Under the pieces are notes generated by a model, which had not been told where the DNA came from, made no database searches, and saw nothing but the letters and a program-made list of their open reading frames with translations. DNA of 5,240 bases, taken from positions 1-5,240 of the forward strand of contig JAIFNF010000076.1 of assembly GCA_020047885.1 (NCBI GenBank), in the 5' to 3' direction. Both the position numbers and the translations under genes were made by a program. The stretch comes from Gammaproteobacteria bacterium. Lineage in GTDB: Bacteria > Pseudomonadota > Gammaproteobacteria > Competibacterales > Competibacteraceae. This document shows, in pieces, positions 1 through 5,240 of the stretch; position 1 is the stretch's first letter; each line of letters opens with the position of its first letter.

Positions 1-1
1 A

Positions 2-94
2 TTAGGCATCCTGCACCGCGACGGGGATTTTCTCGTCTATCATTTTGACAGCCGTCGCTTCCAACCGCATGAGGGTGAGGGGGTGGCGCGTTAG
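2..94 (+). CDS. C-terminal end of an unidentified protein (partial)
   Basis: Reading from base 2, 30 sense codons run without interruption to a TAG at 92-94. The peptide starts LGILHRDGDFLVYHF and ends GEGVAR. It has a mixed, globular-looking composition, with an alternating hydrophobic stretch (DFLVYHF) typical of a beta strand and a charged tail, so it is plausibly the true end of a gene that begins outside the window. A GC-rich hairpin starts 10 bases after the stop and the WYL regulator starts 71 bases after it, in the same direction. The two could therefore share a transcript or be separated by that hairpin. I do not recognise the family from 30 residues. The open frame and the hairpin placed just behind the stop are the only support. 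Confidence 0.5.
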   Translation, partial: LGILHRDGDFLVYHFDSRRFQPHEGEGVAR

Positions 95-103
95 CGACCA
101 TAT

Positions 104-130
104 ACCGGGCGCCCGTCGTGGGCACCCGGT
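104..130 (+). terminator. GC-rich hairpin behind the upstream gene (possible terminator or operator)
   Basis: An 11-base arm at 104-114 (ACCGGGCGCCC) pairs with 120-130 (GGGCACCCGGT) around a 5-base loop. There are ten Watson-Crick pairs and one C-A mismatch. It lies 10 bases after the TAG at 92-94 and 36 bases before the next start codon. No T-run follows, so it is not a classic intrinsic terminator. It could act as a 3' end stabiliser or attenuator. As an inverted repeat in front of a regulator gene it could also be an operator for that regulator. Confidence 0.35.
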
Positions 131-165
131 CTTGGTAGATCTTCTCTGCGCTGGAGCCATGATTC

Positions 166-1299
166 ATGAAACAAAAACGCACCAACGAAAAAGCCATTGA
201 CACCATTCATCGTCGTCTGGACATGTTGATGGCGTTCACCCGCAAAAATCAGGCGCTGACGACGCAGGAAGTTACCAAAATATTGAATCAGAACGGGGAT
301 GCCATCGACGAAAGTCTGGTATTGCGCACCTTGAAACAACTGGAACAGGCCGGGCTGCTGGAGGTGATCGAAATCGATGATGACCGGGCCGATGATCATT
401 ATTTCGATAAAAAAACTTTAACGTACACCGGCAAATGGCGCTGGCCGGTCGGTCTGGACTCTAGGCTGAAAGTGTTTCCCAAATTGACCATCGGCGAAAT
501 CATTGCCTTCCGCTTGGTTGAACTCATTTTGAAACCGCTATTGCCCAGAGAATCCTACGAAGCGATAAAGCCTTATCTCGTGGCAGTGCAAAAGCAGTGC
601 GACATCCAGCCGAAGTGGCAAAGAATCAACCAATGGGAGAAGAAGGTGCGCGTCATTCCCCCCGCGCAGCCGTTGTTACCGCCTGACTCGCCGTTTCTGG
701 AACCGGTGCGGGAAGCCATTCTGGAGGCTCTGTTCCGGGATCGCCAGTGCCAGATCGTGTACCAGCAAATCTGGCGGGATGCACCCACCGAATGGACTAT
801 TCACCCGCTGGTCTATTTGCAGCGCGGACCGGCCTTTTACCTGCTCTGCATGATTGAGGACCACACCGACGTGCGGCAATTGGCACTGCATCGAATGCGC
901 TCCGCCAAAGTGCTGGATAGTGAGTCGAGAAAGCCGGAAGGCTTTAACTATTGTGACTCTATCGATAAGGAGGTTGAGCGGAATCAGGGCATGGGTGGCA
1001 GCAATGAGCCGATTCGCCTGGTGGTGCGCTTCTGGAAAAGGGCGGGATTGCATTTGCAAGAAACCCGCTTGTCCACGGATCAACTCATTGAGGACGATGA
1101 GGACAGCGACGCTCATTTCTGGCTCACCGCGACGGTCAACGACACTGCCCAACTGCGTTGGTGGCTGTTGTCGTTCGGTCAAAATGTCGAGGTGTTCCAG
1201 CCGGAGGCCTTGCGTGCCGAGATGGCGAATCATGCTTATTGGATGCATCAGCGGTACGCGAAGAACAATTCCCCAGCGGCATCAGCACCTGAGGATTGA
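166..1299 (+). CDS. WYL-domain transcriptional regulator (wHTH-WYL-WCX)
   Basis: The 377-aa protein has the three-part layout of WYL regulators. Residues ~9-68 form a winged helix-turn-helix, with a recognition-helix-like ESLVLRTLKQLEQAGLLEV. Residues ~180-252 form the WYL domain, with IHPLVYLQRGPAFYLL (212-227) and LALHRMRSAKVL (239-250). Residues ~281-353 form the C-terminal WCX extension, ending in RWWLLSFGQNVEVFQPEALR. The signature W is replaced by F (FYL, 224-226), while the conserved arginine of the HRM segment (R243) is kept. WYL proteins are usually DNA-binding repressors or activators that sense a ligand, often nucleic acid or a nucleotide, and many sit next to defence or stress genes. 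The start at 166 is preceded by GGAG (153-156) nine bases upstream; an ATG at 159 is out of frame and closes quickly. The length is slightly above the usual ~300-340 aa. Its target is unknown; the envelope cluster downstream is a candidate. The family call is firm and the role is inferred. Confidence 0.9.
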   Translation: MKQKRTNEKAIDTIHRRLDMLMAFTRKNQALTTQEVTKILNQNGDAIDESLVLRTLKQLEQAGLLEVIEIDDDRADDHYFDKKTLTYTGKWRWPVGLDSRLKVFPKLTIGEIIAFRLVELILKPLLPRESYEAIKPYLVAVQKQCDIQPKWQRINQWEKKVRVIPPAQPLLPPDSPFLEPVREAILEALFRDRQCQIVYQQIWRDAPTEWTIHPLVYLQRGPAFYLLCMIEDHTDVRQLALHRMRSAKVLDSESRKPEGFNYCDSIDKEVERNQGMGGSNEPIRLVVRFWKRAGLHLQETRLSTDQLIEDDEDSDAHFWLTATVNDTAQLRWWLLSFGQNVEVFQPEALRAEMANHAYWMHQRYAKNNSPAASAPED

Positions 1300-1347
1300 T
1301 CCCATGAAAAACGGGATGGCGGGTTGTGGGTTTGTTCCACACGCGCC
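1299..1347 (+). terminator. Two weak hairpins after the WYL gene
   Basis: ATCCC (1299-1303) can pair with GGGAT (1313-1317) across a 9-base A-rich loop, starting at the last base of the WYL stop codon. Directly behind it, GGCG (1318-1321) pairs with CGCC (1344-1347), and TGTGG (1325-1329) pairs with CCACA (1337-1341), giving a bulged second hairpin. Neither is followed by a T-run. They may protect or end the WYL transcript. The rest of 1348-1463 contains only a possible promoter and no gene that I can support. Confidence 0.3.
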
Positions 1348-1415
1348 ATTAAGAGAGCGGAAAGGGGTTTGTTCATCGGGGATGAAATTTTTTCGAATCG
1401 AGGGTCTGACGCTTC

Positions 1416-1443
1416 TTGCCAAGTAGTATGGTTAGGCTACACT
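1416..1443 (+). promoter_or_regulatory. Possible sigma-70 promoter
   Basis: TTGCCA (1416-1421, five of six matches to TTGACA) is separated by 16 bases from TACACT (1438-1443, four of six matches to TATAAT). It lies in the non-coding gap after the WYL gene, upstream of the nuclease remnant and the large TPR gene. No clearer promoter was seen just ahead of the large gene at 1743-1788, so this one could serve the downstream cluster. It is a consensus match only. Confidence 0.3.
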
Positions 1444-1463
1444 GATCTCGATTCCAAACGAAG

Positions 1464-1742
1464 GTGATCAACATAGGGGAGTCGCTTGCTAACCGCGAGT
1501 GCGGGAAGCCGAACGGTGCAGTGCGCTCACCGGATGCGGCTTGGGTGAGTGATGAGCGGCTCAATGCATTGACGCCAGAACAACGGCGGGGATTTATTCC
1601 GTTGTGCCCGGATTTCGTCATTGGACCCCGTTCACCGGGTGATAGCCTGGCGGATTTGCAGGGGAAGATGCGGGAATACATGGAGAATGGGGCGGCTCCG
1701 GTTTTAGCGGATTTTAAGCTTGATTTTCAGGAAGTTTGGTGA
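1464..1742 (+). pseudogene. Uma2-family (DUF820) nuclease remnant, truncated and internally deleted
   Basis: The frame opens with GTG and reads 92 codons. From about residue 16 it matches what I know of Uma2 proteins, restriction-endonuclease-fold proteins of ~190 aa: PNGAVRSPDAAWV, then LNALTPEQRRGFIPLCPDFV, then RSPGDSLADLQGKMREYMEN. After NGA (75-77) it jumps straight to PVLADFKLDFQEVW, which is the family's extreme C-terminus. About 50-60 residues that normally lie between are missing, as is the N-terminal ~80-residue portion. In the second active-site strand, where the family has a catalytic Glu (PDFV-x-E-L-RSP), this copy reads PDFVIGPRSP: Gly and Pro replace Glu and Leu, each explicable by one transition (1623-1628). 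No separate ribosome site precedes the GTG. Uma2 genes are often multi-copy with mobile-element-like spread. This copy is almost certainly inactive, and it ends 46 bases before the start of the next gene. Confidence 0.75.
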
Positions 1743-1775
1743 GTGATTGGATACTTTGATTGTTGATAAAATTTT

Positions 1776-1780
1776 GGAGG
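1776..1780 (+). promoter_or_regulatory. Ribosome binding site fixing the start at 1789
   Basis: GGAGG at 1776-1780 lies eight bases before the ATG at 1789. The reading frame is open further upstream to a TTG at 1747, but that codon has no comparable site, and the signal peptide begins naturally at 1789. The site therefore decides the start of the large gene. Confidence 0.85.
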
Positions 1781-1788
1781 TTAATTTC

Positions 1789-4074
1789 ATGTCTCGTCTG
1801 CTGCTAATGACTGCTCTGTTCTCTCGCGTTGCCCGCCAGGGCATCGCTTTGTTGTTTATCGTATTGGTCAGTTTGCCTTTTATCCCGGCAACGGCTCAAA
1901 ATGTCTCAACGAATCAATTATTAAAGCAGATGATAGCCATTGCGGCGGATAACGGTGGCGTCGGGCATACCGAGGAGCTGAATGCCCTGAAACAGCAGAT
2001 TGAGGCCTTGCCGAAACCGCAACGGGGCAACCGAACGGTGGCCCGTAAGGCGAATGATCAGGGGTTGCAGGCGTTCAAGATGGAGCAGCATGAGCAAGCC
2101 AGGCAATTCTGGCAGACGGCCTATCAGGCGGATCCCAGTGATGTGGAAATTGCGGATAATCTGGGTTTGGTCTCTCTCAAACTGGGCGATTTGCCACAGG
2201 CGTTGAAGATGCTCTCGATCACGCTGGGCCTGTCGCCAGGGCGTTCGTCCACTTGGGCCAACCTGGCTGAATACTTCGCACTTCAAGGCAAACCCGAACA
2301 AGCCGTAGCCTGCTATGCGCTGGTCTTTCATTTCTCCTCGAATCAAGACCGGACCCGGAATTTCCTGCAACAGCGGGCCAGTTCCGCTGATACTCCCCAA
2401 GTTCGTCAAGCCGCGCAACAGGCATTACAATTGGCTTTGATTCAGGGAGGCGGCGTTGAGGTGCCGGGGGATCGTGCAGAAAATGGGGGTTCCAATGAAG
2501 ACTCGCTGGATGCGCCGTTGCCAATGGCTGCGCCGGCTGTCCCGCCAGTATCGGCGACTGCACCGGCGGTTGCCGATACTGCCCCCGTGAGTGCGCCTGC
2601 GGTTGCTGCGCCGACAGTCCCGTCGGTATTGGCGGCTGCGCCAGCGGTTGTGACCCCTGCCCCCATGAGTGCGCCACCGGTTGCTGCTTCTGCAACACCA
2701 CCGGCCTCCGTTCCATCGGCTGTGTCTGTAGAAGCACCGCCTCAAGCGCCGAGGGAGCCTGTGCAACAGGCTCAGAACGCCGTGTCTTCTCCGGGTAGTG
2801 CTTCTTCTACTAATGGAGTTCAAACCGTTGTTATGGATGGTTTAGGTACTGATGTTCCCAGCGCCGCGCAAAATGCGGCGCAGAACGCGCTCACCAATGT
2901 CGTGGGTTCGTTTATGGATAGCACCAAGCAACTGGAGAAGCGTGTGGAAATTCAGGAAGGGATTCGCTCGCAAACCTCTCGGATCGATACGAATATTAAG
3001 GAATACTCCCAAGGATCGATTCAAGGCTTTGAAATATTAGGAACTTCGGAGCAAGCGGGACTTATCAAGGTCACGGCAAAGGTCACGGTGCGTATCGACG
3101 ACTTTAAAGCGTATATCAAGAAACTTGCTGAGGGTAAAGCGGCTGTCGATGGTGGACTATTTGCTTCATTGAGCACTGAGGGAAAGCAGAAAGAGAATTT
3201 GGAGAAAATAGTTATTGATCTAATCATCCCGGTTGCAAAAGGCGAAGTTTCACGATTTGATGTTGGAAAACCAGTGAGTTTAGATGAAGCAAAGAAAGCA
3301 ATTGATCAATTATATTTAAAAACCATGAGTAAATTTGGTAATTCAAATTATCAATATAAACAGATAGATAATTTACGTAAGCAAATGCCAGGTTATGTTG
3401 ATAATTTTCTTAAATCATATCACCAAAAAATGATTGTTTATGTTCCAGTTACTGTAACCATCGACCCCAGTTTTTATGAAAATCTACGCAAAACGCTTGA
3501 AAATACCGCAAGTAGAAAGAAGAAATACAAATATAAATTTGGTTCCTGTGAGAACGAATTCAATGGCTATTATGAATGTAAGCAAGACTTAGACGTACTA
3601 ATCGGTATTGTAGGAGTTCAAGAATCTCCCCTTATTGGCGATGTTTACACCCTTAAAGGTGCGGGCGTTTCCTTAACAAAAAAATTCCCTTGGTTTGCTG
3701 TTGGCACGAATTTCGGCGATGCCATTGAGCGGGGGGATTATTCTTTCAAAAAAATCGCTCCTCATCTTGAAATTGAGATTGTAGATAACAATCAGCAAAT
3801 GATTCAATCATTTGATGTTAGTTTTAGGGCTGTTTACGACCATAAAGATGGCATCATGCTTGTTGATGATCTGGTAAGTGGAGGGAGTGGTCATTCATCT
3901 ATAAGTGGTTTACCATGGAGTCTGCTGATTAACAGTCATGTATGTTCTATAAAAGAATTTCCACTAATCATCCCTAAACGTGAGTTTGGTATTCTTTTAG
4001 CGTTGGATGAATCAACGCTCAAAAAAGCGAATGACATCAAGGTGTCTCTGGTACCACCGCCAGAAAGTCGGTAG
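1789..4074 (+). CDS. Large exported TPR protein with Ala/Pro linker, LPP20/FlgT-like module and novel C-terminal domain
   Basis: 761 aa from the ATG that follows GGAGG. Residues 1-36 form a signal peptide: basic N-region, hydrophobic core IALLFIVLVSLPFI, then ATA before Gln37. Residues ~87-186 hold about three TPR-like repeats (NDQGLQAFKMEQHEQARQFW, DNLGLVSLKLGDLPQALKML, WANLAEYFALQGKPEQAVAC). Residues ~240-340 are an Ala/Pro/Val-rich, probably disordered linker. Residues ~344-436 resemble the LPP20/FlgT N-terminal type of module (MDGLGTDVPSAAQNAAQNAL, GSFMDS, then SQGSIQGFEILG and GLIKVTAKVTV). Residues ~440-761 are lysine-, tyrosine- and asparagine-rich with beta-like stretches and a Cys587-Cys597 pair that could form a disulfide loop; I recognise no family there. 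The protein should act in the periplasm or at the outer membrane, with TPRs binding a partner. It heads a cluster of exported proteins. Base composition falls sharply from about 3180, which suggests a composite gene. No enzymatic motif is visible. The architecture is well supported; the function is unknown. Confidence 0.9.
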   Translation: MSRLLLMTALFSRVARQGIALLFIVLVSLPFIPATAQNVSTNQLLKQMIAIAADNGGVGHTEELNALKQQIEALPKPQRGNRTVARKANDQGLQAFKMEQHEQARQFWQTAYQADPSDVEIADNLGLVSLKLGDLPQALKMLSITLGLSPGRSSTWANLAEYFALQGKPEQAVACYALVFHFSSNQDRTRNFLQQRASSADTPQVRQAAQQALQLALIQGGGVEVPGDRAENGGSNEDSLDAPLPMAAPAVPPVSATAPAVADTAPVSAPAVAAPTVPSVLAAAPAVVTPAPMSAPPVAASATPPASVPSAVSVEAPPQAPREPVQQAQNAVSSPGSASSTNGVQTVVMDGLGTDVPSAAQNAAQNALTNVVGSFMDSTKQLEKRVEIQEGIRSQTSRIDTNIKEYSQGSIQGFEILGTSEQAGLIKVTAKVTVRIDDFKAYIKKLAEGKAAVDGGLFASLSTEGKQKENLEKIVIDLIIPVAKGEVSRFDVGKPVSLDEAKKAIDQLYLKTMSKFGNSNYQYKQIDNLRKQMPGYVDNFLKSYHQKMIVYVPVTVTIDPSFYENLRKTLENTASRKKKYKYKFGSCENEFNGYYECKQDLDVLIGIVGVQESPLIGDVYTLKGAGVSLTKKFPWFAVGTNFGDAIERGDYSFKKIAPHLEIEIVDNNQQMIQSFDVSFRAVYDHKDGIMLVDDLVSGGSGHSSISGLPWSLLINSHVCSIKEFPLIIPKREFGILLALDESTLKKANDIKVSLVPPPESR
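2527..2682 (+). repeat. 78-bp tandem repeat in the Ala/Pro linker
   Basis: Two adjacent 78-bp units (2527-2604 and 2605-2682) match at 61 of 78 bases by eye. They encode 26-residue units: the first starts AAPAVPPVSATAPAVA and ends APVSAPAV, the second starts AAPTVPSVLAAAPAVV and ends APMSAPPV. A decayed third start (AASATPPASVPSAV) follows. The period is a multiple of three, so unit gain or loss would lengthen or shorten the linker between the TPRs and the LPP20-like module without breaking the frame. Confidence 0.75.
3181..3600 (+). other. AT-rich segment inside the large gene
   Basis: Hand counts of GC in 60-base blocks give 41/60 at 2521, 28/60 at 2941 and 28/60 at 3061. They then fall to 21/60 at 3181, 10/60 at 3301, 16/60 at 3361, 17/60 at 3481 and 23/60 at 3541, recovering to 28/60 at 3661 and 33/60 at 4321 in the next gene. 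Codons here favour AAA, AAT, TTA and TAT, unlike the rest of the window. The drop begins just after the LPP20-like module ends, at the start of the unrecognised C-terminal region. Confidence 0.7.
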
Positions 4075-4106
4075 TGTCCTAATTTAATGTCAACCACCAT
4101 AAATCT

Positions 4107-4149
4107 GGAGAAAAATCGTGAGTCAAGTACACCGGAGAAAAAACGATGA
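4107..4149 (+). promoter_or_regulatory. Duplicated ribosome-site/start block before the 212-aa gene
   Basis: CTGGAGAAAAATCGTGA (GGAG at 4107-4110) is followed 27 bases later by CCGGAGAAAAAACGATGA (GGAG at 4134-4137). The second copy is the working site for the ATG at 4146, with eight bases of spacing. The first copy places a GTG (4118) seven bases after its GGAG and opens an 11-codon frame, MSQVHRRKNDE, that stops at 4151-4153, overlapping the real start. The duplication looks like a repeated initiation region and could couple translation across the 71-base gap. Confidence 0.45.
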
Positions 4150-4784
4150 ATAAACCCATAGCGTTCCTAGCATTTCTGACCCTCCCTGCGATGGTCTACG
4201 GCGCTGGCTGTGAAGATTATCCTTACACTGATGGTCTCAACATCGAGGCGGTCGAAGGGGGAACCAAGATTTTAGCCACCGCCACCGCTTCGGTAAGCTT
4301 TGATGATGCTGACTCCGTGCGCGACGCCAAAGATGAGGCCACACTTTTGGCCAAGGCCGCGATTTCCAAATTCTTCACCGAGACGATCAGCAGCGATGAG
4401 ACGATCAACAAAGCGGTCAACGAAACCAAATCGATGAGTGGCTCTGGTAAATCAGCAGAGCGCAAGGAAGTGATCGAGCGGGTAAAAGTCCTCCGTAACT
4501 CCTCGCAGGCCCTGCTCCGTGGCGTAGTCCCTTTGGGGGATTGCTATACCAAGGGCGCTGAAGTCCGGGTCAGCGTTGGCCTGAAACCGGAAACCATCAA
4601 TGCCGCGGGGAATCTTGCTGGCCGGATCACCGAGTCGGTGGCTTCTCAGCCTACCCTGACAACAGGCAATGCCCCTGCGCCGTCCTCCCCGCCAAGCAAT
4701 CCGGGTATGCCGTCGACGACGATCCGTAGTCAGCCCCAAGGTGTTGAAGGCCACAGCAATACCGAACGGCTCAAAACCTTTTAA
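4146..4784 (+). CDS. Exported protein with LPP20/FlgT-like fold, paralogue of the next gene
   Basis: 212 aa, with GGAG eight bases before the ATG. Residues 1-19 form a signal peptide (KPIAFLAFLTLPAMVYG) probably cut before Ala20. Cys22 lies near the mature N-terminus, but GAGC is not a proper lipobox, so type I cleavage is favoured. Residues ~39-150 form one domain: GTKILATATASV, a helix SVRDAKDEATLLAKAAISKF, a charged insert of about 35 residues (~80-117), then SQALLRGVVPLGDCYTKGAE and VRVSVGL. This pattern resembles LPP20/FlgT-type modules and lines up with residues ~350-430 of the large protein upstream. Residues ~165-212 are a Ser/Pro/Gly-rich, probably disordered tail. Cys22 and Cys133 are its only cysteines and could form a disulfide. 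It sits between the large TPR protein and its own paralogue, with the latter starting directly after its stop, so they are probably co-translated. Likely a periplasmic partner of the large protein; the exact role is unknown. Confidence 0.88.
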   Translation: MNKPIAFLAFLTLPAMVYGAGCEDYPYTDGLNIEAVEGGTKILATATASVSFDDADSVRDAKDEATLLAKAAISKFFTETISSDETINKAVNETKSMSGSGKSAERKEVIERVKVLRNSSQALLRGVVPLGDCYTKGAEVRVSVGLKPETINAAGNLAGRITESVASQPTLTTGNAPAPSSPPSNPGMPSTTIRSQPQGVEGHSNTERLKTF

Positions 4785-5201
4785 ATGTACGCCATTAAAT
4801 TCGTGCCGGTCAGTGTATGGCTCTTCTTAGGGATAGCCATACCTGCTCCAGCAATTAGCGACCCTTGCCCCACCCTGGCTGTAGGTGTGCATCAAGTCAT
4901 GGTGGGGACTTCCAAGGTTCTGATTTCGGTTGCAAAGGCTACATCTTTAAGCGAAGACGAGGGTTCCTACGCCCTGGCCGAGGCTGAAGCTCGCCTAGAG
5001 GCGCGACGTAGCCTGATGAATCACCTGTCCCCGGCTGTTAAACAGGCACGATTCCGCGGGTTGATTGATGTGTCGGTTTGCCGCACGCATGGGGAAGTCT
5101 TTGCTACCCTGAAACTCGACGAAGCCAACGTCCAGCGAGCGGCAAAAATGCAGGACATGATGCGTGAATCTCTGATGAAAAATCCAACTTTAAAACCTTA
5201 A
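4785..5201 (+). CDS. Small exported protein, compact paralogue of the preceding gene
   Basis: 138 aa. The ATG follows the previous stop (4782-4784) with no spacing and no visible ribosome site in the preceding ~20 bases, so translation probably depends on re-initiation by ribosomes finishing the upstream gene. Residues 1-25 are a signal peptide (KFVPVSVWLFLGIAIPAPA), cut after Ala23 or Ser25. The mature part repeats the layout of the preceding protein without its insert and tail: GTSKVLISVAKA aligns with GTKILATATA, then a helix with ALAEAEARLEA, then A-x2-RG-x6-C-x-T-x-GEV (A88 to V105), identical in spacing except for one extra residue in the other protein. Cys28 and Cys99 are its only cysteines and correspond to Cys22 and Cys133 there. 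The C-terminal ~30 residues are helical and Met/Lys-rich. Probably periplasmic; possibly a hetero-partner of its paralogue. No enzyme motif is seen. Confidence 0.85.
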   Translation: MYAIKFVPVSVWLFLGIAIPAPAISDPCPTLAVGVHQVMVGTSKVLISVAKATSLSEDEGSYALAEAEARLEARRSLMNHLSPAVKQARFRGLIDVSVCRTHGEVFATLKLDEANVQRAAKMQDMMRESLMKNPTLKP

Positions 5202-5218
5202 CGAATGAGAGTAAAACG

Positions 5219-5240
5219 ATGATTGAGGCTGATATTCGGG
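5219..5240 (+). CDS. Start of a downstream gene (partial)
   Basis: An ATG at 5219 follows AGAG (5208-5211) at seven bases and begins MIEADIR before the window ends. It lies 17 bases after the stop of the small exported protein, so it probably belongs to the same transcript. The seven visible residues are acidic and do not look like a signal peptide, so the product may be cytoplasmic. Its upstream sequence GAGAGTAAAACGATGA closely matches the block in front of the gene at 4146. The family cannot be judged. Confidence 0.5.

Noticed and set aside
159..200. ATG at 159 as an alternative start near the WYL gene
   Set aside because: It is in a different frame and reaches a stop after 13 codons.
676..1248. 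Long minus-strand open frame opposite the WYL gene
   Set aside because: It lies wholly inside a confidently assigned gene and its peptide shows no family features.
854..1426. Plus-strand open frame overlapping the WYL gene end
   Set aside because: Its Arg/Cys-rich peptide is typical of a frame-shifted reading of the WYL/WCX coding sequence, and no ribosome site was seen.
1747..1788. Upstream TTG start giving the large protein 14 more residues
   Set aside because: It has no ribosome site and would place an acidic, unrelated stretch ahead of a clean signal peptide, while GGAGG is ideally spaced for the ATG at 1789.
2219..2823. Minus-strand open frames opposite the Ala/Pro linker
   Set aside because: Repetitive GC-rich coding sequence removes stops on the other strand; the Arg/Ser- or Gly/Ala-rich products are composition artefacts.
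4075..4145. Insertion-sequence scar in the gap before the 212-aa gene
   Set aside because: No terminal inverted repeats, target duplication or transposase remnant can be seen.
4203..4214. Lipoprotein signal in the 212-aa protein (Cys22)
   Set aside because: The residues before the cysteine are GAG rather than a Leu-Ala-Gly type lipobox, and the cysteine is better explained by the conserved pair with Cys133.
1..5240. tRNA, rRNA, CRISPR array or intact transposon
   Set aside because: No cloverleaf, conserved rRNA segment, regular spaced repeats or transposase motif was seen on either strand.

Overview
The window reads as accessory chromosome from a Gram-negative bacterium with clear Shine-Dalgarno sites and about 55% GC over most of its length. 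A gammaproteobacterium would fit (several signal peptides, an LPP20/FlgT-like module, a Uma2-type remnant), but no marker gene fixes the taxon. All genes that I accept lie on the plus strand.

Layout. Positions 2-94 hold the last 30 codons of an unidentified gene, followed by a GC-rich hairpin (104-130). Positions 166-1299 encode a complete WYL-domain transcriptional regulator (winged helix, WYL with the signature changed to FYL, and WCX). Positions 1300-1463 are non-coding, with two weak hairpins and a possible sigma-70 promoter (1416-1443). Positions 1464-1742 carry a decayed Uma2-family (PD-(D/E)XK) nuclease fragment that lacks its N-terminus, has lost an internal segment, and has a glycine where the catalytic glutamate is expected.

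The second half is a tight cluster of three exported proteins. The first (1789-4074, 761 aa) has a signal peptide, TPR-like repeats, a long Ala/Pro linker containing a 78-bp tandem repeat, an LPP20/FlgT-like module, and an unrecognised AT-rich C-terminal half. The second (4146-4784, 212 aa) and third (4785-5201, 138 aa) are small signal-peptide proteins. They are divergent paralogues with a conserved cysteine pair, and the second also aligns by eye with the module in the large protein. A fourth gene begins at 5219 and runs off the window.

Best interpretation: a locus for an undescribed cell-envelope assembly. A large TPR scaffold would work with two small disulfide-stabilised proteins built on the same fold, and the nearby WYL protein is a candidate but unproven regulator. 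The features most worth checking are the shared fold across all three proteins, the sharp base-composition change inside the large gene, and the repeated translation-start block in front of two of the genes.
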